Source: Xestospongia muta (taxonomy: Eukaryota > Porifera > Demospongiae > Haplosclerida > Petrosiidae). From it: a DNA stretch of 64,000 nt. Position numbers and translations under genes: made by a program. The stretch spans positions 8,494,192 through 8,558,191 of the forward strand of contig OY848917.1 of assembly GCA_963693285.1 (NCBI GenBank), given 5' to 3'. The notes below the pieces were generated by a model, which worked only from the letters and a program-made list of their open reading frames with translations, did not search any database and was not told where the DNA came from. The first letter of the stretch is position 1. Each line of letters opens with the position of its first letter. Positions 24,292 through 36,455 of the stretch are shown piece after piece.

Positions 24292-25309
24292 ACAAAACTA
24301 TCTTCTAAATTGTTTGACATTAATTTTGATTATGAGTAATTTAGTAATTTGTAATTTATGCTATAATTTTTGAAATAGAAACTTATATTTGTTATAAAAG
24401 CTGTTAAATGTACACATGTTAAGTATATTATGGAACATGATAATCATAGATAATAACTACTTATATTAAATATATTACTTGACTTCATTGGTCATTGAGA
24501 TATAGCAGACTTAATTAAGTAGTGGTAAGTTAGAATTGAGAAGCTATGGTCTTGTACTCAGATATTCTCTGGCTAAATGCCCTTTCACATAACTAAATAA
24601 GTGGGTGTGTCCATCTGGGTACAAGACTAATGAAGTCATATAATTATCTATTTACAATATCATATTCAAATAGACAGTTTAGTGGTAGGTTGACTTACAG
24701 TAGTTTTCTGAAGTACATTTTTCACAGCTTTAATAATAAGTACAGTTTTGAAATTTTAAAGAAACCAGCTAAACACATGTATCATAATTTTATAAGTCAG
24801 GTTTTAAATTAGTGTGCTTTTCCAATGACAGATAAAAACAGTTATAGTTACCTAAATAAAGCTTGTATTCTCTCAAAATATAAGTTATTAGAAAAAGGCC
24901 TTGATATAGTTGTGTATTCCAAACACGACTTTAGCTATCATCAACACTTAAAAAGTAAAGACATATGACATATTTTGTCATAAAAGAATTAAAAGATGGA
25001 TTGTTTGAAAATTTTAAAAAACTTCCTTTTCAGTGAGGTGACTTTAGATTCTATTATAACATAATTTAACAATTGAAGTCATTGTAGTCTTCTCAGTTTT
25101 TTAAGACATGTGTACCAAGGTAAAAACAATAAAACACAGTTAGATACAAGGAGAAACTATGTACTTGTATAGAAGACTACAGTGACTTTAATCTAACATA
25201 TACTTCTTACTGGCTATGAGTCAACTTCTTGTGAGCTTGTGTTAATGATATATGCTCTGTATACTTGTCCTTATTGTTAAGGCTCAGCAACCAGATATGT
25301 CTTAATTTT
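24292..25309. other. No gene seen
   Basis: AT-rich spacer with no convincing frame. Confidence 0.5.
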
Positions 25310-25470
25310 ATATAAAAAAGAATTGGTCCAGAGAAATAGTTTATACAACTCTTAGAGGGATTTAAACTATTTTAATCACAAGGACATAACCAGAATAATT
25401 AAATCCTGACAAATATTGCAAAGTCATCAATCTTATTTGTACTCTGTTCAATTTGAGATTGACTTTATTA
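25310..25470. repeat. Repeat R, third and most degraded copy
   Basis: Keeps CTCTTAGAGGGATTTAAAC, AATCCTGACAAA and GTCATCAATCTTATT in the order of the other two R copies. Confidence 0.5.
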
Positions 25471-25777
25471 TACATGTATAATTACATGTATAATAAAGGT
25501 AGAGCAGGTACAACATAATTTGACAACATAATAAGACATTACTATTATTATAATAGTCCTATTTGATGTTGGATAACTTCAGTCAATTAACCAAAAATCT
25601 AACATGTACATACACATGTATCTCATTGTCTAAATATCATCAACTTACTACTAGATCTTGTGATAGTATTCTCTTCAATTTATTACATATGAAAACATAT
25701 CATGTCATTATTTTTACAAGGTAGATAGACATATCCCTATAGAAGATATAATAGACAGGTTATGATTGAACTGATAC

Positions 25778-25966
25778 TGTACACATACATGTACTGTACA
25801 TATACATGTACTGTACACATACATGTACTGTACACACATACATGTACTGTACACATACATGTACTGTACATATACACGTACTGTACATATATATGTACTG
25901 TACACGTACATGTATTGTACACATACATGTACTGTACATACACATACATGTATTGTACATATATTT
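25778..25966. repeat. TGTACA-rich minisatellite, 16-18-bp unit
   Basis: About eleven units of CTGTACACATACATGTA with small changes (CATATA, CACACA, CACGTA). Since TGTACA and ACATGT are self-complementary, both strands are alike and hairpins can form. All frames stay open on both strands, so the open frames here are not genes. Confidence 0.95.
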
Positions 25967-26300
25967 GTGTATAGAATGTACATTTTTAATAATGACTTGT
26001 TTCTTTTGAATCAAGTCTAGAACTTCAGTACAGTAAAACCAAATAAAAATGTAAAAAATAATACCTGAAGTAGTTATCCATCATTGTATGTTTCTGTTCT
26101 CTTCAGTTTGTTCATTAATATATCCAACCTAGTACAAATTAATACAATCTCTTATGATCCTTCCATCTAATAATCATTCATCAATGTTGTATGTATCTCT
26201 CCATTCATCTATCAAACTAGTTTAATACATACTTTGTAGTACTCAAAATTATTGTGACTGTAATAAAAGTTTCACTCATCTGAGAGTATTTCCTGTGTGT

Positions 26301-26418
26301 ATAAAATAATAATAGATTATAATAATGAACACTATGTACATGTAATTGACTGTATTGTTATAAAATAATAATAGATTATAATAATGAACACAATGTACAT
26401 GTAACTGACTGTATTGTC
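26301..26418. repeat. 59-bp tandem duplication
   Basis: ATAAAATAATAATAGATTAT begins at 26,301 and again at 26,360. The copies differ at two or three bases. Confidence 0.9.
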
Positions 26419-27952
26419 ATCATATGTTCCAACTGAGGGACAACACACATCGATTTTTCCAGTGGAAGGTACTCTCCATAACACTCAATCATTTCATCAA
26501 TCTCAGTTAATGAGGTATTTTGTAATCAATATCTGCAATTAAACATAATTGTTATATAGTAAAAAAAGAATATAATTATAAACTTGTCCTAAAATTATTA
26601 TAATAATACTGCTATTACTAAAAGGACTGTATTATTGCTAACTCTTATAGACTAAAGAGTTGACAGAAACTACTGATCTATTCAAATATTTTCTCAAGTA
26701 ACAGATTCAGAAGGTTCAATCAGTCATGCCCAAATTAAAGTGATCTTGGTAAACATAATAATATTCATTAGTTGTTATGTGCATCAGTGGTTACCATATG
26801 TGTGTTAATTATGTCAATACATATGTAAAGTCAAGAGTGTATACTATCTAAATACATACATTTTAATTAAGACTACAATTGTACAGCACAATATGTATGA
26901 ATAATAACTACAGTATTAATTAAAGAGGCATTAGATATGATAATATAACTGAGCCCTTTTACTCTGTATAAAGACAGTTACATACACACATAGTCATAAG
27001 TTGAATAATTAGATTGGCTGTGGCTCAAAAATGTACATTTGAAAGCTAAATCAATAAGTACAGTGAAACTTGAGATAATCAAAGACAGTATAAGCTCAAG
27101 ACTTTAAAAGATGGTATTTTATAATAAATTGACAGGTACTGTAAGAGTAAGGTAGCTAGCATTGAGGGATCTGCTACATGTAGTCATTTACTTACCTCAA
27201 GATGATTTAAACCTTAAGTGAGAGGGAAATATAGTTTGGTAATCTCTTTCATCTTGTTTAAATCCATTAGTTTCTCCATATCAACACAGATTTGTATCTC
27301 TTGTATATTACTGATCTCCTAAAGACCTGTTTGAATACAAAGTATAATGTAATCCAATTCAGTTAGTTTAACTTGGACCAATTTCCATTTTCAACAAGAG
27401 CCAATGAGTATTGTCTATATTCATATCAACAGGTTATCTTATCTCCTATATATGAGTACATCATCAGATAATCTGGTTTATTATTACTACACAATACATG
27501 TAAGATAAATACAAGTACAATACATTATGTTGTATATATAGAGATATACTTTTTGTCTTAGCAAGTCTCATTCCAAAACCCACTAGATGTTTATTAGATT
27601 CTACATACATTCTAATTATTAAATCAAGCAATCTGATTGGTCAGATATAGATAACTATATTTGGTCAGATATAGATAACTATATTTTAGGTACTTGCTGG
27701 GGTTTCTCAGTTATTCACTAGTTCCTTCAACATGTGTTACTATAGATTTATCAAATTGGTTAGAGTCATGTATCAAATGGACACTATATACAATTTAGAA
27801 GCCAGCAAGTCTAATATAACTCTCACACATGCTCACTCTAACTTCTCAGTGATGGCTTTTAATTTTTGAAATTGTGTAGTTCCTTAAGTCTTGGACTAAT
27901 TCTATTCAACCAGTCTATTTATTTGGTCATCCTAACCATCCATCCCTAGCTC
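26419..27952. other. No gene seen; a 24-bp duplication near 27,640
   Basis: AT-rich. TTGGTCAGATATAGATAACT occurs twice in tandem at about 27,637-27,684. No coding frame or splice chain that I can defend. Confidence 0.5.
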
Positions 27953-29655
27953 TCACAATCTCTCTATATTCCTATGTATCCTTTTCTTACCTCTTTGTCT
28001 GATCATAACAACATTTCTTGAGTTAGTGGGTGGATGTAAAGACGCAGTCATAGGATAGGTCTTCAAAAGAAACCTTTTACCTTCATCTTTGATGTAACAA
28101 CATCTTTCACTTGTTATGGCTGTAGGAGACAGCAAGATGATGAGAGTTAATCCATGATGTAGTAAGATTGATGTTGGATTGAACAGTGGACATTGAAGTT
28201 GGAGAAGAAAACTCTTGAGATAGAAGAATGTTATTAGCATAAAGGATGATTTATATAGTTGATGAATAAGAGAGACATGAGAATAGATCTTTGGGCCACA
28301 CCAGTGATGACTTGACAACACATACTGTATTTATGAGGTCCCATAAAGAAAACTAAGACTTGACAATAGATAATAGAGCTGTTTTAGTTGAGAATCCAGG
28401 TTGGAAAAAAACGTGACAATTAGTAAAAATGTTATGAGTGGAAAAAAAGTCGTACAGATAATTAAAGATGTCACATTCCAAAATCTTACTCGTGAGGAAA
28501 AATAGATCTTAATCATCTGAGATCTGAGTTGCAGAGAAAATCTGGAGACTTGTCTTGTAGTGATGTATAGAGATTATGAGTCAGAGGAGATAAAGGGACA
28601 GTTGACTTATTGAAGCAGGAGGAGAAGTATTGATTTAGAACATCTGCTTTAGAAGAGGATGAAATTACTGGAGAACCATTATGGATAAAGGAGGGAATGG
28701 ACGCAGGTTTGGAATGAAGACCAAAAAGACCATGAATAAATTATGAAGGAATTTGAATTTTAGATGTCTAAGATAAGCTAGAGTCTTATTACAATAGGAA
28801 TGATACTTGGTCCAAAGAAAAGGAGAACCAGTTCTTTTAGCAGAAGGGAAGATAAACTTTCTTAACTTGAGTTGGTTAATGAGGAGCAATTGACCCAAGG
28901 AAGAGAAGAGTTGGTAGGGGATACACAAGTTTGCTAGGAACAGTGGTGGTCATGACACACAGTTCTTTGAATATGACCCAAGATTAGAAGTAGGGGAAGG
29001 GGAAGGACTGTTAACAGATTCTGTGGGAAGAGAAATGAGAAGAGAAAAATGGTCTGAAAAAGAGACAGGAGGAAGAATACTGTGAGAAGGAACAACAATG
29101 GTAGATAGGAGATAAACAAGATCAATAATGAATTGTGTATAAGAGTGATAAAATGATTGGGAGCACTAACAATTTGCTTAAGGTCAAAAGTGTCAGATAT
29201 GACATCCAGTTTAGTCTTTGAGAATGAAGTAGAGTGGAAATTAATGTTGAAATCACCTAAAAGGATAAGATTAGAAAGACTGGAAGGATTGAGGGATGTG
29301 AGCTCATCAAATAAATGATCCAAGTTATCACATGAAGATGGAGGCCAGTAGTGTGTCAATTGAAAACGAGCAATGATTAAACTTAATTGATAGAAGAAAT
29401 TCAATTTTAAAAGGAACAAGTACTGCAAAAGTAATTACATGATATTTTACATGAACAACAATACCACCACCACAGTGGTTACAATCACAACAGAATAATA
29501 AGTGATTAGGCAAAGCAATGTCAAGATTGGGAATGTCAGCAAAGAGTCAAGAGTCCACAATATAGACAAAATTGGGATTGACAACAAAGCAGAGACTAGT
29601 TCTCTAGTTCTCTAGTTTAGAAAAAATGGAGTGAGCATTAAAATAGAAATCTTTA
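27953..29655 (-). mobile_element. CR1-like LINE relic (endonuclease and reverse transcriptase)
   Basis: Minus-strand pieces in order. First comes the AP-endonuclease region (about 29,650-28,950), with NAHSIFSKLEN, VYIVDS, IALPNHLLF, HCGGGIVV and LILLGDFNINF. Next is the linker SAKRTGSPFLWTKYHSY (28,840). Then the reverse transcriptase: FQPGFSTKTALLSI (about 28,390), SGVPQGSILG-type motif VITGVAQRSILMSLLF (about 28,290) and YANNILL (28,230-28,241) where YADD is expected. Between these are many frameshifts and stops, so it is dead. The 3' end is probably near 27,950, where the last open frame stops. Class (CR1/L2-type non-LTR) is inferred from motif spacing. Confidence 0.8.
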
Positions 29656-29839
29656 TTGAATTTCATGATGTGAGTTGTGAGAAGGATAGTGGGACAAACA
29701 AAGTTGATAGAAGGTTTGAACGAACAGGAAAAAGAAGCTGATTATTAAGAGATTAAGATGGAGAGGGGGAGACTGAACAACGTGTGAGTAAAAAGAAGTT
29801 GGGACATTAAAGTGAAGAATTCAATGTTGAAGTGGTAGT

Positions 29840-30335
29840 AGGGAGTGGGTTAGAAAGAAGGAGAAGGATGAGGACAAGATGGGTTGGGTTTAAGTGTTGG
29901 TGGAGGCAGAGGAAGTGGTAGACTACATTGAGAAGTTGGTGAAAGTGGAGGAGAAGGTAGGTTGGGTTGAAAACATGGAGGAGGTGGAGGCAATGGTAGA
30001 TTGGATTGAAGAGTTGGTGGAGGCAGTGATGGAGGTAGATTGTGTTGAATACTTAGAGGAGGAGGAAGTAAGGGTAGGTTAGATTGGTGATTTGGAGGAA
30101 GAAGTAATGGTATGTTGTGATGAAGTGTGAAGAAGAGAAAGGTAGAGGTAAGTTGAGTAGGAGACTTGGAGGAAGGTGAGATATTGATAAATCAGACTGA
30201 AGACTTGGTAGAGTAGAAAGTAATGGTACAATGGGTTGAAGAGTGGGATGAGGAGGAAGAAATGGAGAATGGTGGATGGTCTTGTGATGTGGAAAATTAG
30301 AAGAGGAAAGAGTGAGGGATTTCATAAAAAGCAAT
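29840..30335 (-). repeat. Proline-rich coding-like repeat upstream of the LINE
   Basis: The minus strand encodes imperfect repeats of about 16-18 residues of the kind LPPPTLQSNLPLPPPP. On the plus strand they appear as GAGGTGG/GGTTGGATTGAAGA tracts. Position and strand suggest the first ORF of the same LINE or the end of another gene. Frames are interrupted at both ends. Confidence 0.55.
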
Positions 30336-30462
30336 GACTATTCTAAGAGAAGAAGGTTGTGAAGATTCAGGTAGAGAGGTAGCAGAGGAAGAGGGAGTGG
30401 TTATAGTAGGAGTAGCTTTAGTAGGAGCAGCAGTGGTAATAGTAAAAGGAGCATTAGAACGA

Positions 30463-31060
30463 TTAAGTGGGAGTGATGTAGTGCTGGCAGTGAATGAGGA
30501 TAAGGTAATTAGTAGAAGTAATAGAGTGAATGGGATTTAGGAGCAGTAGAAGAAAAGGAAGTAAAGGAGTGATGAAGTAGGATGAGTATGGTAAAGGATG
30601 ATTAAAAGTATTAGGTAGTGATAATGGAAGACTGGTGAGGTTAGTACTTGAGATGGGAAGAGGAGATGAGGAGGAGGTAGAAAAGACAGAAAGAGATCTA
30701 ACTAGGGGTTGAGACTTATGAGAGCAGGATTTCTCAAGTCTGATAATGTGAGCTAGATTATTATAACAATGAATAATAATAAAAGAAAAAAGACTAACTG
30801 ACCTATTGGAGACTAGACAGTGGTTGCGTTTTGAGACTGAGAACATGTCTGAGACTGAGTACTAGAAGCTAGATTATTATAACAATAAATAATATAAAAG
30901 ATAACAGACACAAACTAACTGACCTATTGGGGACTTGATAGTGGTTGCATTTTGAAACTAAGAACATGTTTGACACTGATTACTAGAGGCTACATTATTA
31001 TAACAATAAATAATATAAAAGATAACAGACTAACTGACCTATTGCAGACTTGGAGATACC
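30463..31060 (-). repeat. Exon-like tandem repeat, ~120-bp unit
   Basis: Three units share GACCTATTGGAGACT (about 30,800, 30,921 and 31,036). A fourth, diverged copy is at 31,915. Read on the minus strand each gives a short Ser/Thr-rich peptide ending SPIG, followed by a donor-like G|GTCAGT; the 31.9-kb copy reads CSLSEKVTTITLKSPIG. This looks like a repeatedly duplicated small exon of an unidentified minus-strand gene. The pieces have in-frame stops in some units. Confidence 0.4.
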
Positions 31061-31439
31061 TGCAGCACCTGATGTGGTATAGATACTAATTCAATTAATT
31101 AATACTATACCTTTATTAAACTGTTTTCTAGTTCTTCATGTATTAATGATCAACCTAATTGCAGCATAATATAACAGTACATTCGCTGATATTAGTTGAA
31201 AAGGTGCTAGAGTTAAGAGGAATTATGTAAATACCTACCTTCAGTGGGACTGTTTAATGTAGATTGAGAACTGCTAATAGTGGTTGAACAAGTACTGGAC
31301 TTCTTAAACCAAGTACTTTCTAAAATAATATCGAGGAATCAAAATTTAACAGCATGTCATTCTCAATTTTGTTTAACAGCAATCCCAGCTTGATCTAGTC
31401 AAAGGAAGAATGTGTAAGTTACAGTAGCCATGTATATAT

Positions 31440-31510
31440 TTACTATGTTTTCCTTTTTTTTTTCTTTCTTTCTCATTTCTATTAATTTCTTTTTCTTTTT
31501 TCTTTAATTG
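31440..31510. repeat. Pyrimidine tract
   Basis: Nearly pure T/C run (CCTTTTTTTTTTCTTTCTTTCT and similar). Confidence 0.8.
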
Positions 31511-31796
31511 TCATACAACTCTCAACACTTGTTAAGACTTTTCCAGACTACTTTTGTGATATAATTGGAAGCTTACAAATGATGGTAGCCATCTTTCTTC
31601 TTCTAAAATCTTTGAAAAAAATGGATGATTTTTAAGAACTGCAGAGTGTGAAGGTTGTTCAGAAGGAAGACAGACAAAAGGATACATACAGAGTACACAT
31701 CCACTAAGAGGAAGTGATTCACTTGGGATTTGAAGGGAAACAAAGACTACAGATAAGTATGTCAATGATAGATAAATAACATACACAACCTACCTA

Positions 31797-32120
31797 TCAG
31801 AGATATGATAGTAGATATGTCTTAAGAGATTGAGAATATGTTTGAAAGAGAGTTCTCAAGTTAAAGTGAGACACTAGATGCATAACAACATTAATGGATA
31901 ATACAAAAGGAAACTGACCTATTGGAGACTTAAGAGTGATTGTTGTTACCTTTTCAGATAGAGAACATATTTGAGTTACTATAGTGATAATATCAGTTGA
32001 TGTAGGATAAGTGACAGTATAGAATTTACCTCTATATATACTTGGTTGTCCAGACCAAACATTTGAATACTGATCTAAACATAATGATTGTAATGATCTA
32101 AGTGTAGTAGCAGAAGACAA
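31797..32120 (-). other. Unassigned minus-strand frame
   Basis: Open frame of 107 codons from an ATG (MSSATTLRSLQSLCLDQYSN, then WSGQPSIYRGKFYTVTYP) running into the SPIG|GTCAGT donor-like site. That site matches the tandem exon-like repeat at 30.8-31.0 kb. It may be the upstream exon of that unidentified gene. No family recognised. Confidence 0.35.
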
Positions 32121-32149
32121 ATGTTTTCATGTACAGTTGAATAAAAAGT

Positions 32150-33190
32150 TATTTAACAAGCAGCTGTTACAACACTATAGTGTGTTGAGGACTGGGTCCA
32201 CCCACTTTGTCCTTAAAACAGTAATACACTGATGTAGATCTCATTGGGTTTGCAAGGGGTTTAAAAATAGAATGACACCACATGCTAGTCCCTATACTTG
32301 TATAACTCAGCCATAGATTTAGATATAGAACTTTTATAATCAAAACTCACTGTTCACTGCAAAATTTTTGAAGAATATTCCTGTGAATTTTGTAAACTTA
32401 TAAATTGTACAGTATTATGATAAGAGTCATAGGAAATTCATTAAAATTTCCATTTGCAAATGCAAATACTATATCAAGTATATCAACAATCTGTATGTTG
32501 ATTAGCCTCAACTCTATCAGATGGCTATACCAGTTTTACTCTGGAACACTGTCATAGTTAATTACTTTATTACATAATGTGTTTATTTTGAATTATGGTA
32601 AGATTATGGAATATAGTAGCATCTTGAGTATGCATACTAGAAAGATAGGAAAATCTCCAAGGTGTCTTATGTTTTATGTTGTGGAGACAATGAATATCCA
32701 AGTAGTTGTTTTGGCAAAAAATGTTAATTTTAATTGTCACTCAAGCTCATGCACTAATTGGACAAGCCAAGGTGACAATTACACAAGTACAGTTATACTT
32801 GAACCTATTCCTAAAGTCACTATAGTACAGTAGTACTATAGCATTATAGGTCATATGTCATGCCACAAATAAATCTATTGAGTATCCAATGTTATCGTAC
32901 CTTTCAGAATACCTGTGATAATGACGCTTAGTAGCCTCATGGATATTATAGACAGTAAACGGGATTGGAAACTGATGACGTATGCGGACAGCTGTAATGA
33001 TGCGCATTAATTAGAATAACACTCCAATCGTACACGTCTGGATTGACTAGAAAGAGAAACTTTTAGAGTAGTATCTTGGAGTCTCTGGGCCGATTCCGGC
33101 TGAATTGTTAAAATACACAGGTAATATAAAGGTAATATAAAATAGTACATACAATATAAAGTAAAAGTCAGTTGAATACGAATCTGCATA
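32150..33190. other. No gene seen
   Basis: Spacer. A plus-strand frame of 84 codons (32,579-32,833) has no recognisable feature. Confidence 0.45.
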
Positions 33191-33195
33191 CACTG

Positions 33196-34145
33196 CTAAT
33201 TTGGGATAGTTTTACGAAGTCCTTCGATTTTTTGTAAATTTTTGGACGATACTTTCTTGTAGGCTTCTACGATAGAGGCAGCAAATGAAAATCCTCGAAC
33301 TGTAACGAATTCCGTTATGATAGTTATGTACAGATCATCAATAATGACTAAGATATCACCTTGATCTTCAGTTAGTGTATGCCATTGATGCAGAACTTTA
33401 TTATTGTCTGAAATTTTTTTAATGATGAAAGGTTTTGAATTTACTTCCATCACTGATGCTCTGAGATTGAAGTATTTACACAGCTCAAGCTCCATGTGGT
33501 AAAATAGATTGTATGTTTTGTTGCTTACATGATAAATATCACCTCTGCTGCCAAAGAAATTTGTCCAGGTTTCTGTGTCTTGTCTAGGTTCATCTCAAAT
33601 CCACTGGTGTCAGACATGAAAAGAAGTATTTGCTTGTGTTCATGTTTCAATTTCATCAGTTGTGATATGATTGTTTGGCATATGTAACCAGTGACATACT
33701 GAAGTGCATTTTCTTCTATGTTTGTGAGGCTTTCAGTTGAAGTAGTTGAAGTTGGATGTGTTGTTGTTGAATAGGTTCAGTTAATGAGGTTAGTAAATAT
33801 ATTTTGAGTTACATGTTGATAAAATGTTGGACCAGGATTTGTACGAATTGATTGTTGAAGGAAAGTGGCCCAGGAATTATGAAAAGTGGGTGATGTTCAC
33901 AAAGCCTGATATCGTGTGCATAAGTGTTCTCTTTCTGCTTGAATGCTTTTCTTATATGTAAAGTAACCCTGAAGATCTGCTAAAATATCTCGAGAGAACT
34001 GGATGAAATGATCTGCGTATGGACGTTCTGCCCACTGGATAATAGCTTCTGCTGTTTTCAATATTCTCTTGGTTTCTGATGTTTTGTAGAAGCTTTGATC
34101 TGCAAGTAATTCTCTCACACCTATCATTACACCCTCACAGGGATC
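33196..34145 (-). pseudogene. C-terminal part of a transposase-type gene (GYxC/GFSFA family)
   Basis: Minus-strand pieces in order. 34,145-33,897 reads GVRELLADQSFYKTSETKRI, then AIIQWAERPYADHFIQFSRD. 33,740-33,690 reads ENALQYVTGYICQTI. 33,495-33,196 reads FVTVRGFSFAASIVEAYKK, then NLQKIEGLRKTI. I recall this trio (an ENA-x-RY-x-AGY-x-C motif, then VRGFSFAS, then QKSKGLRK) from a multicopy, transposon-like gene family of corals, fish and sponges that often sits near P-element-like transposases. Stops between the pieces show that it is decayed. Catalytic role unknown. Confidence 0.45.
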
Positions 34146-34400
34146 TAATAAATGACAGATTTCAGTGAGTATTTATAATGTATAATGATTTTATGTACAC
34201 ATACATTGTACAGGGGGAGTGCTTGCTCCACTCATGAGCACGGAAGCAGTCTCACGGGGATCTAATACATGTACATAGATGAAATTGATAATACATGTAT
34301 GTGTCACATGTACATGCATACCTTGTACAAGAGGAGTGGTTGCCTGCACAGGCACAGTCTCACGGCAGTCACAGGGATTTAATACATGGATAAAATAGAT
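34137..34400. repeat. Imperfect ~120-bp repeats, three units
   Basis: CACAGGGATCTAATA (34,137), CACGGGGATCTAATACATG (34,254) and CACAGGGATTTAATACATG (34,370) start similar blocks containing ATTTCAGTGAGT, CTTGTACA and GTCTCACGG. On the minus strand two of them look like duplicated short exons ending CTTGTACAA(G). Confidence 0.55.
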
Positions 34401-34446
34401 TTCAGTGAGTTATGTTAAATGTGTGTACATATGCATATACCTATAC

Positions 34447-36156
34447 CTAAGACAGATGAATTACTTTTTTCAATAGATTTTTTTTGCTTTTTGTACATCT
34501 TCTTTTAGGGAAATAATAATGTTCATGTTCAGATGCTAATAGATCTTCATAGCCACGACAGTTAGACTTCAAGGAACTTCTGCAGAATGAGTTCACCACA
34601 CGAAGTACCTGAGTGTTTTGTTGGAAATCTTTGTCAGTTGTGTTATCATGTGTTCTACCAACCTGCCTTTGGCAGCAAAAAATTAATGGGTCTTGGCAAA
34701 TCCGTCTACTGAAGAAAACTGTCACTCCAGAAATTGTAAAGAGGTACCTCACCAACTCAATGAATGATTTGGCTATTATAATGTACATGTAATAAATCAA
34801 CAATGATTACTTATAGATAATGTGTGCACGGTACTTGTCAATCCACTATGATTTTCAGAACTTAAAAGCATTGTTTTTTGAGTGTCAATAAATCCATTAC
34901 TGTTATTGACACTCATTTCCTACATGTCAAAATAAGGAAGGATGGTTTCCTCAAGCCACAAATAAATCATGAATAATAATGAGTATTATAGTATTGTGCA
35001 TGTTGGCATTCATCACCTTCAGTCTAAAGTCTGTGCCTGAATGATATGGATTTTGAATAACTTTCTTGCTATGTTTGCCATTGGTGAAGTTGCAAATATT
35101 CAGACAATTGAAGAACTTATCGAAAATGTTGGCAAAAAGTGCAGTTTCTTCAGCTTCTTTCTCTCCATATTGTGTGAGAGCTTTGAGACTGAATCACTTA
35201 GTACCTGTAATTTTAATACATGATAGCAATGCATGTCATAATTATGTTAAAAGATGTTATGTAATCTAACCTGAGCAGCAAGGTCCACACGCATTTTGGA
35301 AAAACTAGTCAAATGAATATGCTCATACTTCAAGCAAGGAAACAAAACTAAGCCACTTTCCGTTCTGGATTTACTATATATATCACTTAAATGATCCCAA
35401 ACAATATTGTCTTCTGTAGAGTAGAATAAAAACGTCATGTATAACTCAAGATACAGAGATACATGTAACATCACTGTACCCAAAGCTTTTTTGTTCAAGA
35501 AGCCCAGCAGTTTCTTGTTGTTTTTATCAAGTGTGAAGGATCAGAAATGAAAAAAAATTCCCTGCCCTCAGTGGCACAAGGGTTAAGTGTTTTGTGTGTC
35601 AATCTTTTGAGATTATGTAATCTGATAAGTCTTCGATTTATTGATGCTCTGTCAGCTGTACTATCCAACACCTACATTAAGGTAGGTAAAGTTATATGTG
35701 TTTTTATCCCGCTAAGTATATTTTGAATTTGACTACAATGTGTGTATCTTAAATCCATATCTCTCAAGTCTATTCACAGCTTCCCACAGCAGATCAAACA
35801 ACATATAGTCTGTGACATTGTGGCTTGGGAATTAGATATGTGGAAACTTGAGGTGGGAAAAGAATCCCCTCACCATAAATGTCATTATTGAGTTCACTAG
35901 CAGCTCTGGTGGAAGAGTGGAGTTTGTCAGTGTCTTCTCCAGTAAATCCAATTGTGATTTGATATCCCCCATGCAGGTAAATCCTATGAGATCACCTGAA
36001 ATATTAATGTACATAATGAAGATTACATGCATGTATACAACTGTATACTAAAGTATCAATTGTCACCTGTGTGTTTATCAAACACCAAATCTTCTTTTAT
36101 GTGCATCTCATCGATCAACCATACATTACATTTTTTCCCTTTCTTCACATTCTTCA
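34447..36156 (-). pseudogene. P-element/THAP9-like transposase, decayed
   Basis: Minus strand. 36,156-36,067 reads VWLIDEMHIKEDLVFDKHTG and ends at a G|GTGACA donor. 35,995-35,770 reads DLIGFTCMGDIKSQLDLLEK, then VRGFFSHLKFP, then YMLFDLLWEAVNRLERYGFK. 35,660-35,540 reads TADRASINRRLIRLHNLKRL, then FFFISDPSHLIKTTRNC. 35,400-35,275 holds HIHLTSFSKMRVDLAAQ; 35,200-35,045 holds IFDKFFNCLNICNFTNGKH. 34,740-34,447 carries RRICQDPL, HDNTTDKDFQQNTQVLRVVN and YFPKRR. This order follows P-element-type transposases (first acidic residue in DEMHI, QDPLE-F-G motif near the end). Here QDPLIFCCQRQ has lost the usual Glu. Several stops, for example inside FPHI-stop-FPSH. No THAP domain found upstream. Confidence 0.75.
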
Positions 36157-36179
36157 CTGCAAAACTTGAGTACATAGCT

Positions 36180-36262
36180 AACGTTATTTCTGTAGAATGG
36201 TTTAGTGGAGATGAAGTTGTTCTGTTAGACAATGAAAACTACCAGATTCCTAACAACTCAAG
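36180..36262 (+). other. Candidate exon upstream of the RING gene
   Basis: Open plus-strand frame VISVEWFSGDEVVLLDNENY ending at CTCAAG|GTATTT. Its phase 2 end does not join in frame to the acceptor at 36,455 as read, so either a base is missing or the pairing is wrong. Confidence 0.3.
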
Positions 36263-36455
36263 GTATTTATTTCTAAATCTATGTATGAAATGGTAGCTAT
36301 ATTTTATGCATGAAGAAGTGACAAATTTTAATTGTATGTATAGGAGGATGTGTTGCTAACCACATAAATAAATTCCAGTAAAAACTATTTTCATTGCACT
36401 TTAGGTGTTGATTACTATTGCTTGTTACTGAATACATCTACCTTTTCCTAAATAG

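Noticed and set aside
25714..26020. Six overlapping frames of 65-89 codons, Tyr/Thr/Cys/Val rich
   Set aside because: Produced by the TGTACA minisatellite, which lacks stops in many frames.
34190..34400. tRNA- or snRNA-like gene in the CACGGGGATCTAATAC repeats
   Set aside because: No cloverleaf, A/B box or Sm site that I could place; better explained as duplicated exon-like repeats.
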